A DNA stretch of 6,311 nucleotides from Lentisphaeria bacterium. Its GTDB lineage: Bacteria; Verrucomicrobiota; Lentisphaeria; JABSQK01; UBA12247. Made by a program: the position numbers and the translations under genes. The notes under the pieces were generated by a model that saw only the letters and a program-made list of their open reading frames with translations, had not been told where the DNA came from and searched no databases. Location: positions 1 to 6,311 of the forward strand of contig DMTJ01000341.1 in assembly GCA_003477185.1 (NCBI GenBank), in the 5' to 3' direction. Positions 1 through 5,749 of this stretch are shown here, piece after piece. Positions within the stretch are counted from its first letter, which is position 1; the number at the start of each line of letters is the position of its first letter.

Positions 1-280
1 TGTTGGAAAACGATGCAGAGATTGATCGGCTCATTCGTGGTAACACCGGTGGGATTGCTGACAGGCCGTGGGGCAGATGCTGCGCGCTGCAGTCCGAACC
101 TTCGTTGATCCAGCCATGCATTACTACAGCCGCGAGAAAAACGGATCCGAGGCCGAGGTAGACTATCTCCTGGCACATGGCTCGCGCGACGTTCCGCTCC
201 AGCTAAAGACAGGTGCGACCGGCAGCCTGAAGTCATTGCACCATTTCATGCATCGTCGACAATTATCCGGGGCGGAGGAT
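1..280 (+). pseudogene. C-terminal remnant of an AAA+ ATPase with DUF4143 domain, frameshifted
   Basis: From base 68 the reading frame gives GQMLRA, then HYYSREKNGSEAEVDYLL, then a PLQLKTGATGSLKSLH stretch. This is the nuclease-like end of DUF4143 (PF13635) proteins, where the family pattern is YYWxREKxGSxAEVDYL followed by xPIEVKAGxxGSLKSL. Just upstream, bases 52-60 read GLL in frame 1, and bases 62-70 resume QAV in frame 2, with only one base between them. The intact family has GLLAEQxVGQ here, so about two bases of the Glu codon seem to be lost. The ATPase half (Walker motifs) would lie left of the window. The frame stays open to 691, but residues after about 280 no longer resemble the family. 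A short YLLS segment in frame 1 near 280-291 may be a shifted piece of the C-terminus; that is speculative. Such ATPases are of poorly known function, often compared with toxin-antitoxin or mobile genes. Confidence 0.7.
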
Positions 281-860
281 ACCTGCTCTCCTTTGTCATT
301 GTCTTCGAGATGCTTGGCAGTCCTGCGCGGGCCAACCCCACGGCATGACTCGATATCAGTGGATATCGGTAAGATTAGTCATTGGGATCGAGAGGAAGAT
401 ATTCCTTGCGGATTCACGGCATGCAAGCCTCTCTGCCGAGCGTGGCTGGTCCTCAACGGACTATCGTACTACCGACATGCGCACAAATTACTTGGTATTT
501 TTTTGCTTCAGATTCCACCGTTGGATAGGAGCGAACAAGTGGTCACATCGTGCTGTGCTCCGCCTGAAGCGACGAAGCCAATGTGCAACTCAGCCAACTC
601 GTTTGATGTCCCGCTGTCGAGACGATCTTGCGCGAGTTGTGCGCCCCCGCGAAGGTCTATTGCTTCGGCAAGAATAAAAACAAATCGCTAGTTTATAGCC
701 TTAATCCCTCAGATCTGCTCGCCATGGGCAGTATCTGATTGTTGGCTGTTTGTTCTTCGTTATCCCATATTTTGTACACCGATGCACTGTTATTTGTCGC
801 CGTATCCGTAGTAGTCTCCGGTAGATCAACTCACAATGCTGCCCTTTTAATCCTTACCTA
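281..860. other. Stretch without a recognisable gene
   Basis: Open frames exist on the + strand (the frame open to 691, and one at 345-677), but their translations are rich in Arg, Cys and Ser, have no start with a ribosome binding site, and match no family I know. The part from about 690 to 850 is visibly richer in A and T than the genes and should contain the promoter of the downstream sulfatase. No -35/-10 pair is convincing enough to call. Confidence 0.5.
351..368. repeat. Small perfect inverted repeat
   Basis: CGATATC (351-357) and GATATCG (362-368) are perfect inverted copies separated by AGTG. It lies in non-coding or decayed DNA and has no T-tract, so it is not a terminator. It could be a protein binding site or chance. 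Confidence 0.4.
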
Positions 861-864
861 GGAG
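861..864 (+). promoter_or_regulatory. Ribosome binding site of the sulfatase
   Basis: GGAG lies seven bases before the ATG at 872. An in-frame TAA at 848-850 rules out a longer protein, and the second ATG (878) is 13 bases away, so 872 is the preferred start. Confidence 0.75.
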
Positions 865-871
865 AAGCCAT

Positions 872-2254
872 ATGCCCATGACGACGCACGCCACCCCGCA
901 AAGCCCAAGCGCTGCCGAGAGCGGCTCCCCTCAACCCAACGTTGTCTTTTTCTTCGCCGATGACTGGGGCTGGGGAGATTTGGGCTGCCACGGCCATCCC
1001 TATGTGGAAACACCAAACATTGACCGCCTGGCGCGCGAAGGTACGGACTTTCACCGCTTCACGGTGACCAGCGGCGTCTGCTCCCCCAGCCGGACCACAA
1101 TCATGACTGGGCACTTCCCGGCACGCTATAACATCGACGGGCATTTCGCCCATGTGCCGACCAATGCCCGGCGCAATATGCCGGACTGGCTCGACACCGA
1201 AGCGCCCCTGCTGCCCCGCGCCCTTCAGGAGACCGGCTACCGAACCGCTCATTATGGAAAGTGGCATCTGGCCAACGACATGATCCCAGATTCGCCAACG
1301 CCAGCGGCTTATTGCTACGATGATTATGGTGCCTATAACTGTTCCGGCGAACAGATGCCCTGGTATGACGATGCGCGGCGGACATCCGCGTTTATCGATC
1401 AGAGCGTGGCCGAAGAAAAACCGTTCTTCATCAACGTCTGGCTACACGAGCCACATACGCCCTTCCATACCTTACCGAAGTATGAGTGGAAGTTTCGGCA
1501 CCTCGAACGAGCGGATCAGATCTATGCCTCCGTGCTGGCCCATGCCGACGAACGGATCGGTCAGGTACTGGACCAACTCGAACGACTTGGCATCCTGGAT
1601 GACACGCTCATCATTTTTAGCTCGGACAATGGCCCATCACGCGCGGTTGATCCGGGTGAACCACAACTGCAATACGACAGCGCCACTGGCGCCGGCTGGG
1701 GCAACGACGCATCGAAAGGCGTAACCGGCGGACGTCGGGGCTACAAGGGCGCCCTCTTCGAGGGTGGGGTCGGTGTGCCCTTCATCGCCCGTTGGCCCGG
1801 GAAAATCGCAGCTGGGAAGGTCGACGAGTCTTCGTTGCTCAATGCCGTCGATCTCTTGCCGACCTTCTGCGAAGTGACCGGGGCAAAAATGCCGCATGAC
1901 TATGCGCCGGACGGCGAGAGCATTCTGGATGTGCTGCAGGGGAATCGCTCGCAGGAAACCCGGGAGAAGCCACTCTTCTGGAAGATTGGCGCTGCTTGGC
2001 CGCCAGACCCGAAGCGCCCCGACCATTGGGTCTCTTGGGCAGTGGTAAAGGGCCGCTGGAAACTGGTTAGCAACCAAGACCTGTCGCATCTCGAACTCTT
2101 CGACATTGCCGGGGATGTTGGCGAGACCTGCAATCTGAAGGAAGAGCAGATTCGGATCGCCGAGGATCTGCTCGCAGAACTCAAGCGGTGGCAGGCAACG
2201 TTGCCCAAGGAGCCAACTGGCAACGTCTTCTCGAACCTACGCCAGGACCTGTAG
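872..2254 (+). CDS. Type I (formylglycine) sulfatase, no visible signal peptide
   Basis: Hydrolyses sulfate esters, probably on a carbohydrate; the exact substrate cannot be read from the sequence. The 460-residue protein is a complete alkaline-phosphatase-fold sulfatase (PF00884). Visible active-site elements: calcium ligands D30 and D31 in FADDWGWGD; the signature CSPSR with C70 as the residue converted to formylglycine and R74; GKWH with K130 and H132; HEPHTP with H195; SSDNG with D252 and N253; YKG with K292. The overall order and the YKGALFEGG / GVPFIARWPG segments resemble N-acetylgalactosamine-6-sulfatase-like enzymes, but this is a weak guide to substrate. CSPSR fits either maturation route (FGE or anSME); no maturase is in the window. 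Most relatives are secreted, yet residues 1-22 are hydrophilic and rich in Ser, Pro and Thr, with no hydrophobic core, so a cytoplasmic location is inferred. It has a good ribosome binding site, no frame damage, and is probably transcribed alone. Confidence 0.95.
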   Translation: MPMTTHATPQSPSAAESGSPQPNVVFFFADDWGWGDLGCHGHPYVETPNIDRLAREGTDFHRFTVTSGVCSPSRTTIMTGHFPARYNIDGHFAHVPTNARRNMPDWLDTEAPLLPRALQETGYRTAHYGKWHLANDMIPDSPTPAAYCYDDYGAYNCSGEQMPWYDDARRTSAFIDQSVAEEKPFFINVWLHEPHTPFHTLPKYEWKFRHLERADQIYASVLAHADERIGQVLDQLERLGILDDTLIIFSSDNGPSRAVDPGEPQLQYDSATGAGWGNDASKGVTGGRRGYKGALFEGGVGVPFIARWPGKIAAGKVDESSLLNAVDLLPTFCEVTGAKMPHDYAPDGESILDVLQGNRSQETREKPLFWKIGAAWPPDPKRPDHWVSWAVVKGRWKLVSNQDLSHLELFDIAGDVGETCNLKEEQIRIAEDLLAELKRWQATLPKEPTGNVFSNLRQDL

Positions 2255-2257
2255 GTT
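2234..2257. repeat. Inverted repeat across the sulfatase stop codon
   Basis: AACCTAC (2234-2240) pairs perfectly with GTAGGTT (2251-2257) around a 10-base loop, and the stop codon TAG sits in the right arm. No T-tract follows, so it is not a standard rho-independent terminator; it could be a 3' stabilising hairpin or chance. A weaker imperfect hairpin (CCTCGCC 2269-2275 with GGCGAAGG 2288-2295) follows. Confidence 0.4.
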
Positions 2258-2296
2258 GACGCGCCGAGCCTCGCCACTTCTTGAGTCGGCGAAGGG

Positions 2297-2613
2297 ATGA
2301 CTGCATGGCTCGCCTTAGAAGTTCGAAACGCAAATCCGGCGTGTGATCTTGAACAGCCAGCTGTCCGGTGTGGCGGGGTGACCCCAGTGTTGGAGGCTCT
2401 TAGCCATTCGCAGGTGGAGTCGATCAAGACACTGCTGGTTGCCGGTGCCAATCCCAATACCCGTTCGTTCGACGGCCATACTGCTTTGCACATCGCGACG
2501 CGCCGCTATCATTGTGGCGGACGATCAGTTTCGAAAAATGTATTTAAACGCTGCTGAACGCCGGGGCATCCAAGAAATTGGAGTATGGGTCTGGACTGCC
2601 GTTTCCGGAATGA
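2297..2613 (+). pseudogene. Ankyrin-repeat protein remnant, frameshift and stop
   Basis: In frame 2 the segment from about 2375 reads GVTPVLEAL, then IKTLLVAGANPNTRSFDGHT and ALHIAT, which is one clear ankyrin repeat plus the start of the next (pattern G-TPL--A, LL--GA--N, G-TALHxA). After about 2505 this frame loses the pattern. Frame 1 takes it up again: bases 2530-2580 read SFEKCI, a TAA stop at 2545-2547, then TLLNAGASKK, the LLxxGA end of a repeat; this frame ends at TGA 2611-2613. The TAA is one base away from GAA, which would give IETLLNAGA. So there is at least one indel between about 2505 and 2530 and one nonsense change. The possible start at 2297 has GAAGGG directly against it, too close for a proper ribosome binding site. 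Ankyrin repeats mediate protein-protein contacts; the partner and role of the parent protein are unknown. Confidence 0.65.
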
Positions 2614-2982
2614 CGGACCGGAGGCGGTGGTCAGCAAGCCGCGTCAGGAAATGTGGCAGAACTCACTCTGCCAGCGGTAGCCCCAGGGTGCCCATGGAAC
2701 TCACCTACGGCACCGGAGCGGCATATTGGGCCCCTTCATGGGCAGGCGCTGCTCCAGGCAACACGCCAAGCCCTGCCCGAACCAGACGATGGAAGCGGCA
2801 TTGGTCCCCTCGCTATGTGACGAAGACAATCTCCACGGTTAACAGTTGTAGACTGAAGATAGGCAAGAAAAATCCATGAACACAGAAAAACTGCGATTTT
2901 CCGCTGCAGAACCGGCACTAGAAACGTTTTCTTTCCGTGCAATTCAGTGCCTTCCGCGGTTGAGAACGAGAATCGATCACAC
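2614..2982. other. Stretch without a recognisable gene upstream of the oxidoreductase
   Basis: No frame on either strand shows a known domain. It may contain the rest of the decayed ankyrin gene, but no further repeat is visible. A 37-codon frame (ATG 2876 to TGA 2987-2989) ends inside the ribosome binding region of the next gene but has only a weak binding site itself. The promoter of the oxidoreductase operon should lie here; I could not pick out a convincing one. Confidence 0.45.
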
Positions 2983-2986
2983 GGAG
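2983..2986 (+). promoter_or_regulatory. Ribosome binding site of the oxidoreductase
   Basis: GGAG in CGGAGTGAG lies 11 bases before ATG 2998 and 14 before ATG 3001. It lies downstream of the possible GTG start at 2947, so it argues against that longer form. Confidence 0.6.
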
Positions 2987-2997
2987 TGAGTAAGCTT

Positions 2998-4302
2998 ATG
3001 ATGAATCGAAGAACCTTTCTCCAACGCGTAGGCGCTGCGGGAGCGGTGATCGGATTTCCGACAATCATACCGTCAAGTGTGCTTGGCGAGACTGCACCAT
3101 CGAAGCGGATCACGCTCGGCTTCATCGGCATGGGCAGCCAGGGCATGTATGCGAATCTTTCGGCATTTCTGGGCTATCCAGATGCTAAGGTTGTGGCGGT
3201 GTGTGATGCGTACATGGAACGAGCCAATAAGGCTCGTCTGACGGTCGATGAACGATACGGCACGACCGACTGCAAGGCCTATCAGGATTTCAGGGCGATC
3301 ATTCAGGACCCGGCTATCGATGCGGTCGTGATTTCTACGCCAGATCATTGGCATGTGCCGATGTCGCTGATGGCCTTGGAAGCGGGCAAAAATGTGTTCA
3401 GCGAGAAACCCACGCTGAACATCCAAGAAGGCCGCGTGCTGGCTGATGCCTGCGCAAAGCACGGCGCCGTCTTTCAGGCGGGGATAGAGGACCGCTCCCA
3501 GATCCACTTTCACAAGATGGTGGAATGGGTGAAGAACGGAGCAATCGGCAAGCTTGAGCGTGTCGAAGTAAAGCTCCCGTCGGGGCAGACTTTTCCCTTG
3601 GAGTCCCCTGCCCCACCGCCGAGCGATCTGGATTGGAATCTGTGGCAGGGTCCGGCCGCCTTCCATGAGTACACACCACGACGAACCGGCGCTTGGCAAT
3701 GGCGGGGGATCAACCTCTATTCGAAAGGCGCCATTCTGGACATGGGGACGCACCTTGGCGATACGGCACAGCTTGCGATAAACGATCCTGATGTCTGCCC
3801 GGTGACGGTGTCTGGTACCGGCGAGATTCCAGAGGGCCAGCAGACGAACGTTCCGGTTAAGTTTGATTTAACCTACCGCTACGGCAACGGCGTCGAGATG
3901 CATCTGCAGAATGGGCCTAGGGGTGGCTGGAATGAGCAAAGCTGCTTCCTTGAGTTTCAAGGGGTTACGGGCTGGATTCGACGCAAAACCTGGAGTGCTG
4001 GTATCGAAGCCAGCGATCCCAAAATCCTACGCAAGCGCTATGAGCCAGGTACGTCAAAGCACCCACCGCTGCCGCCTAGAGAGCAACGAAACTTCCTCGA
4101 CTGCGTCAAGTCGCGAGCGAGTACCACGTATCCAGCTCTCGACATGCATCATATGTCCACCATGCTCCACATGGGGGTGATCTGCATCCAGCTTGGGCGT
4201 AAGCTACAGTGGGACACCAAAACGGAGGCTTTCGTCAAAGACGACGAAGCCAACACCATGTGTAAAAGCCCGATTGCCCGCGATTGGGCCAAAGAAAGCT
4301 AA
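2998..4302 (+). CDS. Gfo/Idh/MocA-family oxidoreductase, Tat-exported
   Basis: NAD(P)-dependent sugar oxidoreductase. Relatives paired with DUF1080 proteins oxidise the C3 hydroxyl of glycosides; the sugar used here is unknown. Of 434 residues, 1-30 form a twin-arginine leader: NRRTFLQ (R4, R5), a hydrophobic stretch 11-29, then SSVLG before the mature protein. The Rossmann domain follows: [12 protein letters not shown] with G44, G46 and G49, then VVAVCD, then STPDHWH and the family hallmark EKP (E136, K137, P138), K137 being the expected catalytic lysine. The C-terminal domain has the [11 protein letters not shown] strand, [10 protein letters not shown], and DMGTHLGD (D248-D255), with H252 as the likely catalytic histidine. 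The usual GTQQRS appears as GIEDRS. Length is normal. A longer frame from GTG 2947 is open but would bury the Tat motif, so ATG 2998 (or 3001) is chosen. It is the first gene of an operon with the DUF1080 gene 22 bases downstream. Confidence 0.93.
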   Translation: MMNRRTFLQRVGAAGAVIGFPTIIPSSVLGETAPSKRITLGFIGMGSQGMYANLSAFLGYPDAKVVAVCDAYMERANKARLTVDERYGTTDCKAYQDFRAIIQDPAIDAVVISTPDHWHVPMSLMALEAGKNVFSEKPTLNIQEGRVLADACAKHGAVFQAGIEDRSQIHFHKMVEWVKNGAIGKLERVEVKLPSGQTFPLESPAPPPSDLDWNLWQGPAAFHEYTPRRTGAWQWRGINLYSKGAILDMGTHLGDTAQLAINDPDVCPVTVSGTGEIPEGQQTNVPVKFDLTYRYGNGVEMHLQNGPRGGWNEQSCFLEFQGVTGWIRRKTWSAGIEASDPKILRKRYEPGTSKHPPLPPREQRNFLDCVKSRASTTYPALDMHHMSTMLHMGVICIQLGRKLQWDTKTEAFVKDDEANTMCKSPIARDWAKES

Positions 4303-4310
4303 TCAAATAA

Positions 4311-4316
4311 AAAGGA
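4311..4316 (+). promoter_or_regulatory. Ribosome binding site that favours the second ATG of the DUF1080 gene
   Basis: AAAGGA (4311-4316) is only two bases from the ATG at 4319 but eight from the ATG at 4325. The normal spacing therefore favours 4325. It lies directly after the stop of the oxidoreductase, in A-rich DNA. Confidence 0.6.
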
Positions 4317-4324
4317 ACATGCCC

Positions 4325-5050
4325 ATGACAACGAACCCACTGAAACTCACAACCATCGCGGTGCTCGCGGTATTCTGCACCCAGTTTTCACTCGTCGCCG
4401 GGGAATCGATCGATCTGCTCAAGGATGGGTTAACCGCGTGGCAAGATTCCACGGGCTGGACAACTGCTAACGAAGTGATCGTGAACCCAGCGAACGAGAA
4501 GGAACTCACAGTTTCGAAACCAGGCAAGGCCATTGCTGTGGTGGTAAAAAAGTCTCGCGCTGCGTATTTGCTCACGAAGGAACTCCACGGCGATCTTGAA
4601 GCGGTCATTGAGTTCATGGTCCCCAAGGGGTCCAATTCGGGCATCTACTTCATGGGCCGGTACGAAATCCAAGTGCTCGATAGTTTTGGCAAGACCGAAG
4701 TCAAGCATGGCGACTGTGGTGGCATCTACCAACGCTGGGGAAAGCACAAGGACAATGGCCAGGCCCCGAAGGTAAATGCATCCACCGCGCCGGGCACATG
4801 GCAAAAATTCGAGATCACCTTCCGCGCGCCGCGTTTTGATGAGACGGGGAAGAAGACCGAGAATGCAAGATTCGTAAAGGTCGTGCATAACGGGCAACTC
4901 GTCCACGAGAACGCCGAGGTCACAGGCCCGACTCGCTCAGCGATGAAGGAGCATGCGCCCGAAGAGGCCAGGGGGCCGGTTCGCATCCAAGGCGACCATG
5001 GCGCGGTCGCCTACCGAACCTTCACAATCAAACACCTGACGCTGAAATAG
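4325..5050 (+). CDS. DUF1080 / 3-keto-disaccharide hydrolase family protein, secreted
   Basis: Belongs to PF06439, a concanavalin-like jelly-roll fold. Characterised members cleave 3-keto-glycosides made by Gfo/Idh/MocA enzymes; the exact substrate here is not known. The 241 residues begin with a Sec signal peptide: K7, a hydrophobic core about 9-24, and LVA (23-25) as a plausible cleavage site; C18 is preceded by Phe and is not a lipobox. The mature part shows the family landmarks in order: a DG-xxW element (D34-W39), SNSGIYFMGRYEIQVLDSFG (103-122), CGGIYQR (131-137), PGTWQKFEITFRAPRFD (156-172), a GKKTENARFVKVVHNG strand pair (175-190) and GPVRIQGDHGAVAYRTFTIK (217-236). Length is typical for a single-domain member. 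ATG 4319 would add two residues; spacing to AAAGGA favours 4325. It is co-transcribed with the oxidoreductase and followed by a terminator at 5098. Confidence 0.92.
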   Translation: MTTNPLKLTTIAVLAVFCTQFSLVAGESIDLLKDGLTAWQDSTGWTTANEVIVNPANEKELTVSKPGKAIAVVVKKSRAAYLLTKELHGDLEAVIEFMVPKGSNSGIYFMGRYEIQVLDSFGKTEVKHGDCGGIYQRWGKHKDNGQAPKVNASTAPGTWQKFEITFRAPRFDETGKKTENARFVKVVHNGQLVHENAEVTGPTRSAMKEHAPEEARGPVRIQGDHGAVAYRTFTIKHLTLK

Positions 5051-5097
5051 ACGGCAGCAAACGGGTGATGTGGGTGCCATTCTGTCTTTGGACTAGC

Positions 5098-5127
5098 GAC
5101 TCGCGACTTGCGTCCAGCGAGTTTTTT
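5098..5127 (+). terminator. Rho-independent terminator of the oxidoreductase-DUF1080 operon
   Basis: ACTCGC (5099-5104) pairs with GCGAGT (5117-5122). Inside it GAC (5105-5107) pairs with GTC (5112-5114) around the tetraloop TTGC, leaving CA (5115-5116) bulged. A run of six T (5122-5127) follows at once. It starts 48 bases after the DUF1080 stop codon. Confidence 0.8.
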
Positions 5128-5138
5128 GGGGGCGGTTT

Positions 5139-5158
5139 AACGCGCGACTCGCGGCGTT
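5139..5158. repeat. Second strong GC-rich hairpin after the operon
   Basis: AACGCGCG (5139-5146) pairs with CGC (5150-5152) and GCGTT (5154-5158) around the loop ACT, with G5153 bulged: eight base pairs. Only a short TTTC follows, so it may be a back-up terminator or a remnant. Its loop side repeats GCGACTCGCG, also present in the left arm of the terminator just upstream. Confidence 0.55.
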
Positions 5159-5163
5159 TCTAG

Positions 5164-5583
5164 ACTCCGCGGCAGCAGAGTTTGTCAACAGGTCACTGGG
5201 GCAATCCCAAGTATGGCGCCATTTTCCCCAGAAATCCGCAGCCAGGCGTTCCCATGAACGTCCGTTTCATTGGCAACCGCTATACCGACCAGATCCGCGC
5301 CCCGTTGGCGGGCATGCTCCAGCCCGGTCCAGGCTACGAGGCGGGCTGGAAGCAGCTGATGGATTCTACAGGGTTCTGCGCCCCGTATGACCCGACCTTT
5401 GCCGAGTAGCGGCACCCGGGATTCAAGATTTCCTACGAAGGACATGAGTGCCAGTGGAACTGCCAGTTGGTATGGAGTCGCTGGCCACTGTGACACCTGT
5501 AATGTTCGTCTTTGACCTAATGACAGATTATGCGGCGCTCGAAATCTCGATCCCTGATGCGCGATTACTTCGCTCTTCATAAA
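5164..5583 (+). pseudogene. MGH1-like six-hairpin glycosidase remnant
   Basis: Frame 1 from 5164 reads without a start: GHWGNPKYG, NRYTDQIRAPLAGML, GYEAGWKQLMDSTGFCAPYD, PTFAE, TAG stop (5407-5409), RHPGFKISYEGHECQWN. These match my recollection of MGH1-like (alpha/alpha)6 glycosidases, where the pattern is W-QLMD--GF-APYGPTxAEQRHP-F followed by HECxWNGPVWPFATSQTL. The stop is one base from CAG, which would restore AEQRHP. After WN the match moves to frame 3 (from 5463: PV, then SLATVTPVM and LMTDYA, for PVWPFATSQTL and LLNDY), then back to frame 1 at 5560-5583 (RDYFALHK). So there is one nonsense codon and two frameshifts. The N-terminal part of the enzyme (normally several hundred residues) and its end are missing. 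In life it would have hydrolysed a glycan next to the sugar-oxidising operon; no function is expected now. Confidence 0.65.
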
Positions 5584-5586
5584 TGA

Positions 5587-5749
5587 CATATATCAAATAC
5601 TTCATCTCGGTAACTGCTAAACTCTTGCTGGGCGATCCGAACAACTACCGAATGTTGGGGGTCTACACGGAGGGGTTCGGAGACTGTGCGACGATGAAGC
5701 GGTTGCTTCCGAGAACGGGCCTATCAGCGACAATGACTCGTCTGTTCTA
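5587..5749. other. Gap between two opposing gene remnants
   Basis: No recognisable coding segment. A frame around 5628-5680 reads GDPNNYRMLGVYTEGFGD, which I cannot assign. The stretch may hold the lost 3' ends of the glycosidase remnant (+ strand) and the sulfatase remnant (- strand). Confidence 0.4.

Noticed and set aside
345..677. Open frame of 110 codons on the + strand
   Set aside because: It overlaps another open frame, has no ribosome binding site and resembles no family; composition looks like non-coding DNA.
741..790. Possible promoter with TTGGCT and CATATT about 18 bases apart before the sulfatase
   Set aside because: Both boxes depart from the consensus and such matches are expected by chance in A/T-rich DNA.
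1637..2493. Open frames of 150 and 197 codons on the - strand
   Set aside because: They lie opposite the sulfatase or the ankyrin remnant and show no recognisable motifs.
2876..2989. 37-codon frame whose stop overlaps the oxidoreductase ribosome binding region, as a possible leader peptide
   Set aside because: Its own ribosome binding site is weak, it has no run of regulatory codons, and no alternative hairpins were seen around it.
2947..2997. GTG start giving the oxidoreductase 17 extra residues
   Set aside because: It would place a charged stretch before the Tat motif, and the GGAG at 2983 lies inside it, pointing to ATG 2998.
3073..3753. Long open frame of 226 codons on the - strand
   Set aside because: It lies wholly opposite the well-supported oxidoreductase and has no domain of its own; it is a shadow.
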